Positions 26,292 to 33,689 of a DNA stretch of 64,000 bases are shown one piece after another. This DNA is from SAR116 cluster bacterium AG-355-O21. GTDB lineage: Bacteria; Pseudomonadota; Alphaproteobacteria; Thalassobaculales; Thalassobaculaceae. Position 1 is the stretch's first letter. Each line of letters begins with the position of its first letter. The notes beneath the pieces were generated by a model. That model saw nothing but the letters and a program-made list of their open reading frames with translations, made no database searches and was not told the origin of the DNA. The position numbers and the translations under genes are program-made. Location: contig QCEM01000002.1 of NCBI GenBank assembly GCA_003280605.1, positions 62,001 to 126,000 of the forward strand. Direction: 5' to 3'.

Positions 26292-27365
26292 ATGGCAAAT
26301 ATTAACGGCGGTAACGGCGATGACGTACTCAATGGGACGGCAGATGCCGACCTGATTCGCGGTTTACCTGGTAAAGATTGGATTGATGGCGCAGGCGGTA
26401 ATGACACGATCTCCGGTGGCCATAATTCAGATCGGATTTATGGCAATGCTGGCGATGACCTCATCTCCGGGGGCGATGGCTTTGATCGTCTTTATGGCGG
26501 CGTCGGTAATGATCTGATCCGTGGCGGCACCCATCACGATTTTATTTGGGGTGATAGTGGCCATGATACCCTCTCTGGTGGTAGCTGGAATGACCGCTTA
26601 CACGGCGGCATCGGCAATGACCTGTTGTCTGGTGGGATCGGCGAAGACCTCCTCTCAGGTGGGGCGGATGAAGACACCTTATTGGGTGGCGCCGGCACCG
26701 ATACCCTGGATGGTGGTGCCGGTTTCGATATGGCCAGCTATGCCGCAGAAGCTACTGCGGTCACTGTTTTCCTTGACGCCGGCGATGGCACCAGCAGCGG
26801 CGCTGCGGCGGTGGGTGATGTTTTCCAAAATGTTGAAGGGCTCATTGGCGGCTCTGCTGACGACAGCTTGGTCGGTGACGGCAACGACAACAGCTTAGAG
26901 GGCGGCGGCGGCGCCGACAGCTTAGATGGCGGCGGCGGCGATGCTGATGTTGCCTCCTATGCCGATGACACTGGTGGTGTAACGGCCTATCTTGACGGCC
27001 GTGCCGGTGTCGGCGGTGACGCTCAAGACGATACGCTCAGCAATATCGAGGTTCTGATTGGCGGCACCGGCGCTGACCATCTGACCGGCGACGGCAACAA
27101 TAACACCCTTGACGGCGGCGCCGGTACGGATCTGCTGTCCGGTGGTGCCGGCGATGATTCCCTTTATGGCGGTGCATCCATAGACACGCTTTACGGCGGC
27201 GGCGGCGATGACACCATTGACGGCGGCTCTTCACATGATGAAGCGCTCTATGGCGGCGACGGTGATGATTACCTTATCGATGAGGGGCGTTCTCGCATGT
27301 GGGGGGTGCCGGTAATGACACCCTGGACATGGGCGGTATTGCCACTTTCGCCTCCGGCAGCTTAA
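26292..27365 (+). CDS. RTX protein fragment 1 (before the frameshift)
   Basis: N-terminal 357 residues of the disrupted RTX gene. It begins MANINGGNGDDVLNG and runs through about 17 nonapeptide repeats, two SYAxx(T)..VTxxLD spacer modules and on to DDYLIDEGRS. The last 20 or so residues (RMWGVPVMTPWTWAVLPL) are out-of-frame readthrough and not RTX-like, which marks the frameshift. As it stands this would be a short secreted-type fragment without the C-terminal signal. Confidence 0.7.
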   Translation: MANINGGNGDDVLNGTADADLIRGLPGKDWIDGAGGNDTISGGHNSDRIYGNAGDDLISGGDGFDRLYGGVGNDLIRGGTHHDFIWGDSGHDTLSGGSWNDRLHGGIGNDLLSGGIGEDLLSGGADEDTLLGGAGTDTLDGGAGFDMASYAAEATAVTVFLDAGDGTSSGAAAVGDVFQNVEGLIGGSADDSLVGDGNDNSLEGGGGADSLDGGGGDADVASYADDTGGVTAYLDGRAGVGGDAQDDTLSNIEVLIGGTGADHLTGDGNNNTLDGGAGTDLLSGGAGDDSLYGGASIDTLYGGGGDDTIDGGSSHDEALYGGDGDDYLIDEGRSRMWGVPVMTPWTWAVLPLSPPAA

Positions 27366-29008
27366 CCGGCTCCTATGCTTTAAATGCGCTCTGGAGTTCG
27401 CAGCTTTACGGCGGTGACGGCGACGACAGCTTGATTGGAGGTTCCGGTGGCGACACGCTGTCCGGCGGCGGTGGCAATGATACGCTCTATGGCGGCTTGG
27501 GTTCCGACCTCTTAGACGGCGGCGGCGGTACCGCCGATTTTGTTTCCTATGCCGATGACACGTCGGGGATAACCATTGTTGTTGACGGAGCGACAGCCGC
27601 CATCGGCGGCGATGCAAACGGTGACACGCTTGCCGGCGGCTTGGGTGCAGATCGCATGGACGGTGGAAGCGGTGCTGATATTTTGTCCGGCGGTGACGGC
27701 GCTGACACGCTTGTTGGCGACTTGGGTGATGACACGCTTGTCGGCGGCTTGGGCGCAGATCGCTTGGACGGCGGAAGCGGTGCTGATATTTTGTCCGGTG
27801 GTGCCGGCGATGACACGCTTGCCGGCGGCTTGGGTGCGGACCTCTTAGACGGTGGCACCGGCACCGATGTTGTCTCCTATGCTGCTGATGTTGTTGGTGT
27901 AACGGCCTATCTTGATGGCCGTGCCGGTTCTGGCGGTGAGGCCGAAGGCGATACGCTGAACGCTATCGAGGTTTTGATTGGCGGCTCGGGCGATGACAGT
28001 CTTGTTGGCGCGGACAGTGATGACACGCTGTCGGGTGGTCTCGGCAATGACACGCTTGTTGGCGGCCTGGGTGCCGACAGCTTAAACGGCGGAAGCGGTG
28101 CTGATATTTTGTCCGGCGGCGACGGCGATGACGCGCTTGCCGGCGATTTGGGTGATGATACGCTTGATGGCGGCTTGGGTGCAGATCGCTTAGACGGCGG
28201 AAGCGGTGCAGATATCTTGTCCGGCGGTGACGGTGATGACACGCTGGCCGGAGGAGACGGCACGGATATTCTATCCGGCGGTCAAGGCGCCGACGTATTT
28301 GTCGTCACCGGAGATGGTGACACGCTTTATGGCGGCGATGGCCATGATATCGCGAATTATTCAGCACAGGTTAGTGCTGTTTCAATCCGCTTATCGACGG
28401 AAACGTCGCCCATTAGCGGCGATGTTCTGATCGATATTGAGGAGGTGATTGCCGGGGCCGGTGATGACACCTTAGAAGGCGATAGCAACGCCAATATATT
28501 GTCAGGTGGCGCAGGTGCCGACAGCCTTATTGCTGTTGCCGGTGATGACACCTTGATTGGCGGACTTGACGCCGATAGCCTTGTTGGCGGTACCGGAAAT
28601 GATGTGTTCCAAGGTACTGCAGCGGAATTAAATACTGATTATATTTTCGATTTTGGTCCTGCCGACCGGCTCGACATAACAGATTTACAATCGAACTCTA
28701 TTTTGACTTTGAGCGGCGATGGCCGTGTGGATATCGATCTCAATGGTGATGGTGTTGTCGATTCTACCTTGCATGTTTTTGCCCAGACAGGTGGCTTTTT
28801 AGTCGTCGATGATCTCGGCGAAATCGCCTATCAAGCAGATTTACCGGATGAACCGGCCCCACCGGCACCAAGCCCGGCTCCGGATAATACGCAATCTGGT
28901 CCGGAAGGTCTTGGCGTTCAGGGTGTTGGCGCTGGAGTCGATACCCAAATTGAAACGGAATCTGACTTAACGGCGTTCGATGGTGGGCTTGGAATTGACA
29001 CGGTCTAA
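27299..29008 (+). CDS. RTX protein fragment 2 (after the frameshift, to the in-frame TAA)
   Basis: About 569 residues of continuous RTX repeats with 20 or more nonapeptides, a DVVGVTAYLDGRAG spacer, and a proline-rich linker (DEPAPPAPSPAPDN near the end) before GLGIDTV and the stop. A start within the fragment is not supported by a ribosome site; it is the middle of the parent gene rather than an independent one. Confidence 0.65.
   Translation: MGGAGNDTLDMGGIATFASGSLTGSYALNALWSSQLYGGDGDDSLIGGSGGDTLSGGGGNDTLYGGLGSDLLDGGGGTADFVSYADDTSGITIVVDGATAAIGGDANGDTLAGGLGADRMDGGSGADILSGGDGADTLVGDLGDDTLVGGLGADRLDGGSGADILSGGAGDDTLAGGLGADLLDGGTGTDVVSYAADVVGVTAYLDGRAGSGGEAEGDTLNAIEVLIGGSGDDSLVGADSDDTLSGGLGNDTLVGGLGADSLNGGSGADILSGGDGDDALAGDLGDDTLDGGLGADRLDGGSGADILSGGDGDDTLAGGDGTDILSGGQGADVFVVTGDGDTLYGGDGHDIANYSAQVSAVSIRLSTETSPISGDVLIDIEEVIAGAGDDTLEGDSNANILSGGAGADSLIAVAGDDTLIGGLDADSLVGGTGNDVFQGTAAELNTDYIFDFGPADRLDITDLQSNSILTLSGDGRVDIDLNGDGVVDSTLHVFAQTGGFLVVDDLGEIAYQADLPDEPAPPAPSPAPDNTQSGPEGLGVQGVGAGVDTQIETESDLTAFDGGLGIDTV
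27634..28255 (+). repeat. Large duplicated blocks within the RTX gene
   Basis: Two blocks of about 200 bases (about 27634-27833 and 28062-28255) each contain two copies of a unit encoding DGGSGADILSGGDG plus GDLGDDTL. The DNA itself is nearly identical (GGCGGAAGCGGTGCTGATAT recurs four times), which indicates recent tandem duplication and a route to length change. Confidence 0.75.
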
Positions 29009-29020
29009 AAAAGCGTTTCG

Positions 29021-29749
29021 TTGGGGGCCCTTCCGTCGAATGTCGAGAATGTCGTGACGACCGGCGATCAACCGACCAGCGCCTTTTTGAATGAACTGGA
29101 TAACCTTGCGATCGGTAACGAAGGGGTGAACTTGTTCTATGGCCTGGAAGGCAGTGACACTTTATTTGGCGGGCTCAGTAATGACTGGGTTTATGGCAAC
29201 CAAGATAACGATATTATCTATGGGAACGAAGGGTTTGATACACTTTATGGCGGCCAGAACGACGACCATATCTATGGCGGTCAGCAGTCGGACATCAGCT
29301 ACGGCAACCTTGGCCTCGATGTTGTTTATGGAAATTTAGGCGATGACGTGGTCTACGGCGGCCGGAATGTCGATACGATCTTTGGTGGCTGGAATGATGA
29401 TGTCGTCTTTGGGAACAAAGGCAACGATCTTTTATTTGGCAACAAGAACAATGATACATTGTACGGCGGTGAGGGTGACGATACGTTAAGTGGTGGTGAA
29501 GGTGTTGACAGGTTTGTCTTTGAGGTTGATTCAGGCACCGACATCTTGACGGATTTCGATATCGATGCCGGCGAGGTTTTAGATTTCCGACTTTTGAATC
29601 TGAACCTTGAATTCGATGACTTCAGGATCTCCCATATGACTGAGACAGCGAACGGTAACGTGCAGCTTGATTTTGGCGATGGCAATGTGTTGACGTTGCT
29701 TGGTGTCCGTATCGATGACCTACAGGCATCGCATTTCGATCTTATCTGA
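29021..29749 (+). CDS. RTX protein fragment 3 (C-terminal, after the in-frame stop)
   Basis: 242 residues in the same frame as fragment 2, starting 13 bases after the TAA. Repeats here are of the IYGNxGxDxxYGG type, longer in aromatic residues than those upstream, and finish in DRFVFEVDSGTDILTDFD and an Asp/Leu-rich tail ending HFDLI. This is the kind of C-terminus that type I secretion uses. It is the missing tail of the parent gene. Confidence 0.65.
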   Translation: MGALPSNVENVVTTGDQPTSAFLNELDNLAIGNEGVNLFYGLEGSDTLFGGLSNDWVYGNQDNDIIYGNEGFDTLYGGQNDDHIYGGQQSDISYGNLGLDVVYGNLGDDVVYGGRNVDTIFGGWNDDVVFGNKGNDLLFGNKNNDTLYGGEGDDTLSGGEGVDRFVFEVDSGTDILTDFDIDAGEVLDFRLLNLNLEFDDFRISHMTETANGNVQLDFGDGNVLTLLGVRIDDLQASHFDLI

Positions 29750-29909
29750 TCTTGGCGCCGCAGTGTTTATCGGCAGGTTAAGTATTTTCGCGCTTGCCTG
29801 TTGACCGTGTCCGCCTAGGATAAGCGGCAGGGTTTGTCTGCGGCAGTTGTCCAATTGCCGCGATCGATGGACAGACCAAAAACCGCCACGTCGAGTGACT
29901 TGATAACCG

Positions 29910-30941
29910 ATGCATATGAACGCAACGCCAACAGCCAAGCACAGCGGCCGGATTGACCCTACGGCATTAGCAGCAGGCGTTATCGCTGCTGATAGAACGG
30001 CGATCGGCCGCGCCATCACATTGGTTGAAAGTCGAAACCCGGCGCATCGAACAAGCGCCCGGGAAATGCTGACCTTGATTGCACCGCATGCAGGTGGCAG
30101 CCAACGGGTTGGCATTACCGGTGTTCCCGGTGTGGGCAAAAGCACCTTCATCGATGCTTTTGGGTCGATGCTGACGGCCGCCGGTAAACGGGTTGCGGTT
30201 TTGGCGGTTGATCCATCGAGCACCCGTTCCGGTGGCTCGATCCTAGGTGATAAAACCCGTATGGCGCGGCTATCGGTTGACCCTAATGCTTTTGTGAGAC
30301 CGTCACCATCGGCTGGGACTTTAGGTGGTGTTACCCGCGCGACCCGCGAAACGATGGCGATTTGCGAGGCTGCAGGTTTTGACGTTGTGTTGGTTGAAAC
30401 AGTTGGTGTTGGCCAGTCGGAAGTTGCCGTCTCGGCAATGGTGGACTTCTTTTTGGTGCTGATGCTGCCAGGGGCCGGTGACGAGCTGCAAGGGATCAAA
30501 AAAGGCTTGTTGGAAATTGCCGACATGATTGCGGTCAACAAGGCGGACGGTGAAAATCTTCGCCGCGCCGAAGATGCCGTGGCGGAATACAGTAAGGCCC
30601 TCCGCATCGTGACCCCGCACGACAGTTCCTGGCGGCCGCCGGTTTTGACCTGTAGTGCTTTGCATGATCACGGACTAACGGCTTTATGGGCACAAATCGA
30701 GGCACATCATAAACTGACCGGTGAAAACGGTACGCGGTCAGCAAAAAGACAAACCCAGCGCGTCGGTTGGATGTGGGATAGTTTGCGCGATCAACTGCTG
30801 GCACGTTTGGAAGACGATGATCGCGTTCGCCAACATGTGCCAATCCTTGAAAATAAAGTGGCTGCCGGTCAATTGTTGGCCAGCGTCGCCGCCGAGGAAC
30901 TGTTAGAGTTATTTTTGTCGACACCTTTGAATGAGGAATAA
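29910..30941 (+). CDS. meaB: Methylmalonyl-CoA mutase-associated GTPase MeaB
   Basis: A 343-residue G3E-type GTPase that loads and protects adenosylcobalamin-dependent acyl-CoA mutases. Visible: the Walker A GVPGVGKSTFI near residue 73, DPSSTRSGGSILGDKTRM, the ETVGVGQSE switch and the NKADG base motif. No mutase gene is near, so the partner is elsewhere. A link with the B12-synthesis and cobalt-uptake genes at the left end is plausible, since the mutase needs the cofactor. An alternative ATG at 29916 is equally possible. Confidence 0.92.
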   Translation: MHMNATPTAKHSGRIDPTALAAGVIAADRTAIGRAITLVESRNPAHRTSAREMLTLIAPHAGGSQRVGITGVPGVGKSTFIDAFGSMLTAAGKRVAVLAVDPSSTRSGGSILGDKTRMARLSVDPNAFVRPSPSAGTLGGVTRATRETMAICEAAGFDVVLVETVGVGQSEVAVSAMVDFFLVLMLPGAGDELQGIKKGLLEIADMIAVNKADGENLRRAEDAVAEYSKALRIVTPHDSSWRPPVLTCSALHDHGLTALWAQIEAHHKLTGENGTRSAKRQTQRVGWMWDSLRDQLLARLEDDDRVRQHVPILENKVAAGQLLASVAAEELLELFLSTPLNEE

Positions 30942-30944
30942 GTA

Positions 30945-32069
30945 ATGACCATCGCCCCACCAGCTCGTGTCGGCATGAGCTTAGATGAAGTTGATACCCC
31001 TGCTTTACTAATTGATCTTGATGCTTTTGAACGCAACCTTGATCGGATGGCAGATGCGGCGGCGCAGTTAGGGGTGCGTCTTCGGGCGCATGCCAAAACC
31101 CATAAGTCGCCGGTTATCGCGAACATGCAAATCGCGCGTGGTGCGATTGGCCAATGCTGTCAAAAAGTGGGTGAAGCAGAGATTTTGGTCGCCGGTGGCG
31201 TGGCTGACGTTCTGGTCTCAAACCAGGTAATTGGGGCGTCAAAAATTGCCCGTCTGGCCGGCCTGGCGCGGCATGCAACAGTGCGGGTGTGCGTTGATGA
31301 CGCCAATAATATCGATGATTTGGCCGCCGCCGCGCGGCAGCATGGTAGTTGCCTGTCGGTGCTTGTTGAAATTGACGTCGGCACCGGTCGTTGCGGCGTC
31401 GCCCCAGGTGCCGCCGCTGTTGCTTTGGCGCAAAAGATCGCGGCGCAAGATGGTTTACAATTCAGCGGTCTGCAAGCCTATCACGGCGGCGCTCAACATA
31501 TTCGCGGCTTCACCGAGCGGAAGGCCGCAATTGATCACGCAATTAGCGTCACCCGCGATACCATCGATCAACTGGCGGCCGTCGGTCTTGATTGCGAAAT
31601 TGTGGGCGGCGCGGGTACCGGCACGTTTCGCTTCGAGGGCGCCAGTGGTATTTACACAGAAATTCAAGCCGGGTCTTATGTTTTTATGGATGCTGATTAT
31701 GGTCGAAACTTAGATCTCGACGGTGCCGAAGGTTCTGAATTTGAGCATAGCTTATTTGTGCTGGCGACAGTGATGAGCCGGACCGCTGATGACCGCGTTA
31801 TTGTTGACGGTGGTCTGAAAACTTTTGCTGTTGATTCCGGTTTACCCCTGGTCGCGGACCATCCGGACGCCATATACGTTGGAGCGTCAGACGAGCATGG
31901 CCGACTGTCAGTTAGCGGCGACGCCAGACAGATTGCTCTTGGGGATCGGTTGCGGCTGATACCTGGACATTGTGATCCAACCGTCAATTTGCATGATTGG
32001 TATGTTGGCATGCGCGGTGATGTGGTCGAAGCCGTTTGGCCGGTGGCCGCCCGTGGCGCGCTGTTTTAG
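30945..32069 (+). CDS. DSD1 family PLP-dependent enzyme (D-serine dehydratase / D-threonine aldolase-like)
   Basis: A 374-residue fold-type III PLP enzyme. The N-terminal alanine-racemase barrel has the PLP lysine in RAHAKTHKSP (residue about 48-57) and typical LDEVDTPALLIDLDAFERN at the start. The C-terminal DSD-like domain ends with the metal site around PGHCDPTVNLHDWYVGMRG, where H and C/D residues bind the Zn2+ or Mn2+. Related enzymes are D-threonine aldolase, 3-hydroxy-D-aspartate aldolase and eukaryotic-type D-serine dehydratase. The exact substrate is open. It starts three bases after meaB and leads into sufE. Confidence 0.87.
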   Translation: MTIAPPARVGMSLDEVDTPALLIDLDAFERNLDRMADAAAQLGVRLRAHAKTHKSPVIANMQIARGAIGQCCQKVGEAEILVAGGVADVLVSNQVIGASKIARLAGLARHATVRVCVDDANNIDDLAAAARQHGSCLSVLVEIDVGTGRCGVAPGAAAVALAQKIAAQDGLQFSGLQAYHGGAQHIRGFTERKAAIDHAISVTRDTIDQLAAVGLDCEIVGGAGTGTFRFEGASGIYTEIQAGSYVFMDADYGRNLDLDGAEGSEFEHSLFVLATVMSRTADDRVIVDGGLKTFAVDSGLPLVADHPDAIYVGASDEHGRLSVSGDARQIALGDRLRLIPGHCDPTVNLHDWYVGMRGDVVEAVWPVAARGALF

Positions 32070-32095
32070 GATAAAACCAAGGATAAGCGACCGGA

Positions 32096-32530
32096 ATGTC
32101 CATGCCCAGTGAAACCATTGACGAAGCCCAACAAGCCTTGATCGAAGAATTCGGTTTTTTCGATGACTGGATGCAGCGCTATGAATATTTAATTGATTTA
32201 GGCCGCCAACTGGCACCACTTGATGCTGAATTCTTAAAAGATGAGTTCAAACTTCGCGGGTGCCAAAGCCAAGTTTGGCTAATCGCTCGCCATGAAGATG
32301 ATAAGCTGGTGTTTGAAGCAAACTCCGATGCAGCCATTGTCTCCGGCCTTATCGCTGTGGTTTTGCGGATATATTCAAACCGCACAGCGCAAGAAATCAT
32401 CGACACGGCACCGGATTTTATTGCCGCTATCGGTCTTGATGACCATTTAAGCCCAACCCGTAAAAATGGCCTTGGCGCGATGCTACAAACGATTAAGGAG
32501 CGCGCGCAACGGGCACTTGAGCCGGCGTGA
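32096..32530 (+). CDS. sufE: SufE family cysteine desulfuration protein
   Basis: A 144-residue sulfur acceptor that takes persulfide from SufS for iron-sulfur cluster assembly. The reactive Cys is in FKLRGCQSQVWLIAR near residue 59, at the usual place, and the remaining helices match the SufE/CsdE family. Two ATG codons (32096 and 32102) are equally plausible. Its stop overlaps the GTG of the P1 peptidase gene by four bases. Confidence 0.92.
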   Translation: MSMPSETIDEAQQALIEEFGFFDDWMQRYEYLIDLGRQLAPLDAEFLKDEFKLRGCQSQVWLIARHEDDKLVFEANSDAAIVSGLIAVVLRIYSNRTAQEIIDTAPDFIAAIGLDDHLSPTRKNGLGAMLQTIKERAQRALEPA

Positions 32531-33660
32531 GCCGCAAGGTCAATATGCCCGCTGCCTGGCGTCAAACGCCAGACGGCCTAGGCCGTTTGCGAGGCTTGGG
32601 CCTGCATCCGCCCGGGCAACCCGGACCATTGAATGCACTGACGGACGTGGCTGGTGTGGCGGTTGGCCATGCTACTTTGATTTCCGGTGACGGCCCATTG
32701 GTGGTTGGCCAGGGACCTGTTCGAACGGGGGTCAGTGCCATTTTACCGCGCGCAGATTTGACCATCGATCAGGCGGTTTTTGCCGGTCTTTATTCGCTCA
32801 ACGGCAACGGCGAGCTAACAGGAAGCCATTGGATCGAAGAATCAGGCTTGCTGGAAGGGCCGATCACCCTGACAAACACACATTCTTGCGGTATTGCCCG
32901 TGATGCATCGGTTAAATGGGCGACCGCCCGCAGCCGACAACAACGGTTTTTCTTGCCTGTGGCAGGTGAAACCTATGACGGTGATTTGAACGATATTAAT
33001 GGCCATCATGTGCACGAGGAGCATGTTTTTGCGGCATTGGATAATGCCGTCGAAGGCGCCTTTTCGATCGGCAGCGTCGGTGGCGGTACCGGCATGATCT
33101 GTTATGAATTCAAAGCGGGTGTCGGGACGGCATCGCGGCAGATCAACATTGACGTTGACGTGTATACGGTTGGCGTTTACGTGCAGGCGAATTTCGGTCT
33201 ACGTCCAGAATTGGTTGTGGCAGGCGTGCCGGTTGGCCGAAATATTCGCGGCAATGAGATGCGCGGCGGCCGTGACCAGGGATCAATTATCGGCGTCATT
33301 GCAACTGATGCGCCCTTACTACCCCATCAATTGAAGCGCTTGGCGCGGCGGCTGCCGATGGCCATTGCCCGCACCGGCGGCATTGCGCATAACGGTTCGG
33401 GCGATATCTTTCTCGCTTTTTCATCGGCGTCTGTTGGCCAGTCAGGGCAGCGGATGCACCAGGCCAATTGGCTTGACAATGAGGCCATCGACCAATTGTT
33501 CAACGCTGTTGTTGAGGCCGGTGAAGAAGCGATCCTCGATTCGATGGTCGCCAATCAAACAATGGTTGGCCGTGACGGCGTCACGGCCCTTGCATTGCCG
33601 CATGAGCGGCTTTGTGCGTTGCTGCAAAACGCACCTCTATGGACGCCGCTTGCAGATTAG
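32527..33660 (+). CDS. P1 family peptidase (DmpA/BapA-type aminopeptidase)
   Basis: A 377-residue Ntn-fold peptidase of the DmpA/beta-aminopeptidase group, made as a precursor that cuts itself into two chains. The conserved N-terminal region LNALTDVAGVAVGHATL, the NTHSCGIARDASVKWA segment and SVGGGTGMICYEFKAGVGT near residue 190 are family landmarks; the new N-terminal Ser/Thr nucleophile is expected a short way after this Gly-rich stretch. Substrates are N-terminal D- or beta-amino-acid peptides. The start is GTG 32527, overlapping the sufE stop; an ATG at 32545 is a weaker alternative. Confidence 0.88.
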   Translation: MSRKVNMPAAWRQTPDGLGRLRGLGLHPPGQPGPLNALTDVAGVAVGHATLISGDGPLVVGQGPVRTGVSAILPRADLTIDQAVFAGLYSLNGNGELTGSHWIEESGLLEGPITLTNTHSCGIARDASVKWATARSRQQRFFLPVAGETYDGDLNDINGHHVHEEHVFAALDNAVEGAFSIGSVGGGTGMICYEFKAGVGTASRQINIDVDVYTVGVYVQANFGLRPELVVAGVPVGRNIRGNEMRGGRDQGSIIGVIATDAPLLPHQLKRLARRLPMAIARTGGIAHNGSGDIFLAFSSASVGQSGQRMHQANWLDNEAIDQLFNAVVEAGEEAILDSMVANQTMVGRDGVTALALPHERLCALLQNAPLWTPLAD

Positions 33661-33689
33661 CGCCACACAAAAAAGATCCCTGTGATGCC

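Larger units (their letters stand above)
26292..29749 (+). pseudogene. RTX calcium-binding repeat protein, disrupted by frameshift and stop
   Basis: One long RTX gene of about 1150 codons. The protein is almost wholly made of GGxGxDx(L/I/F)x nonapeptide repeats, which fold into Ca2+-filled parallel beta-rolls in type-I-secreted proteins, plus VTAYLDGRAG spacer modules and a hydrophobic-aspartate C-terminus (residues after DRFVFEVDSGTDILTDF) that looks like a T1SS signal region. It starts at ATG 26292. The frame moves from 0 to -1 at the GGGGGG run at 27301-27306; adding one G restores GGAGNDTLDMGG. A second lesion is TAA at 29006 inside GIDTV*KSVSLGALPSNVEN, where RTX proteins have an uninterrupted segment. 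It may be a true pseudogene, a phase-variable gene or an assembly error. No T1SS transporter genes are in the window. Confidence 0.8.

Noticed and set aside
27547..28551. Several Ser/Pro-rich minus-strand frames inside the RTX gene
   Set aside because: They are antisense products of the glycine-aspartate repeats and have no independent signal.
29720..30607. Long minus-strand frame of 295 codons
   Set aside because: It lies entirely opposite meaB, which has clear GTPase motifs; the frame has no recognisable motif.
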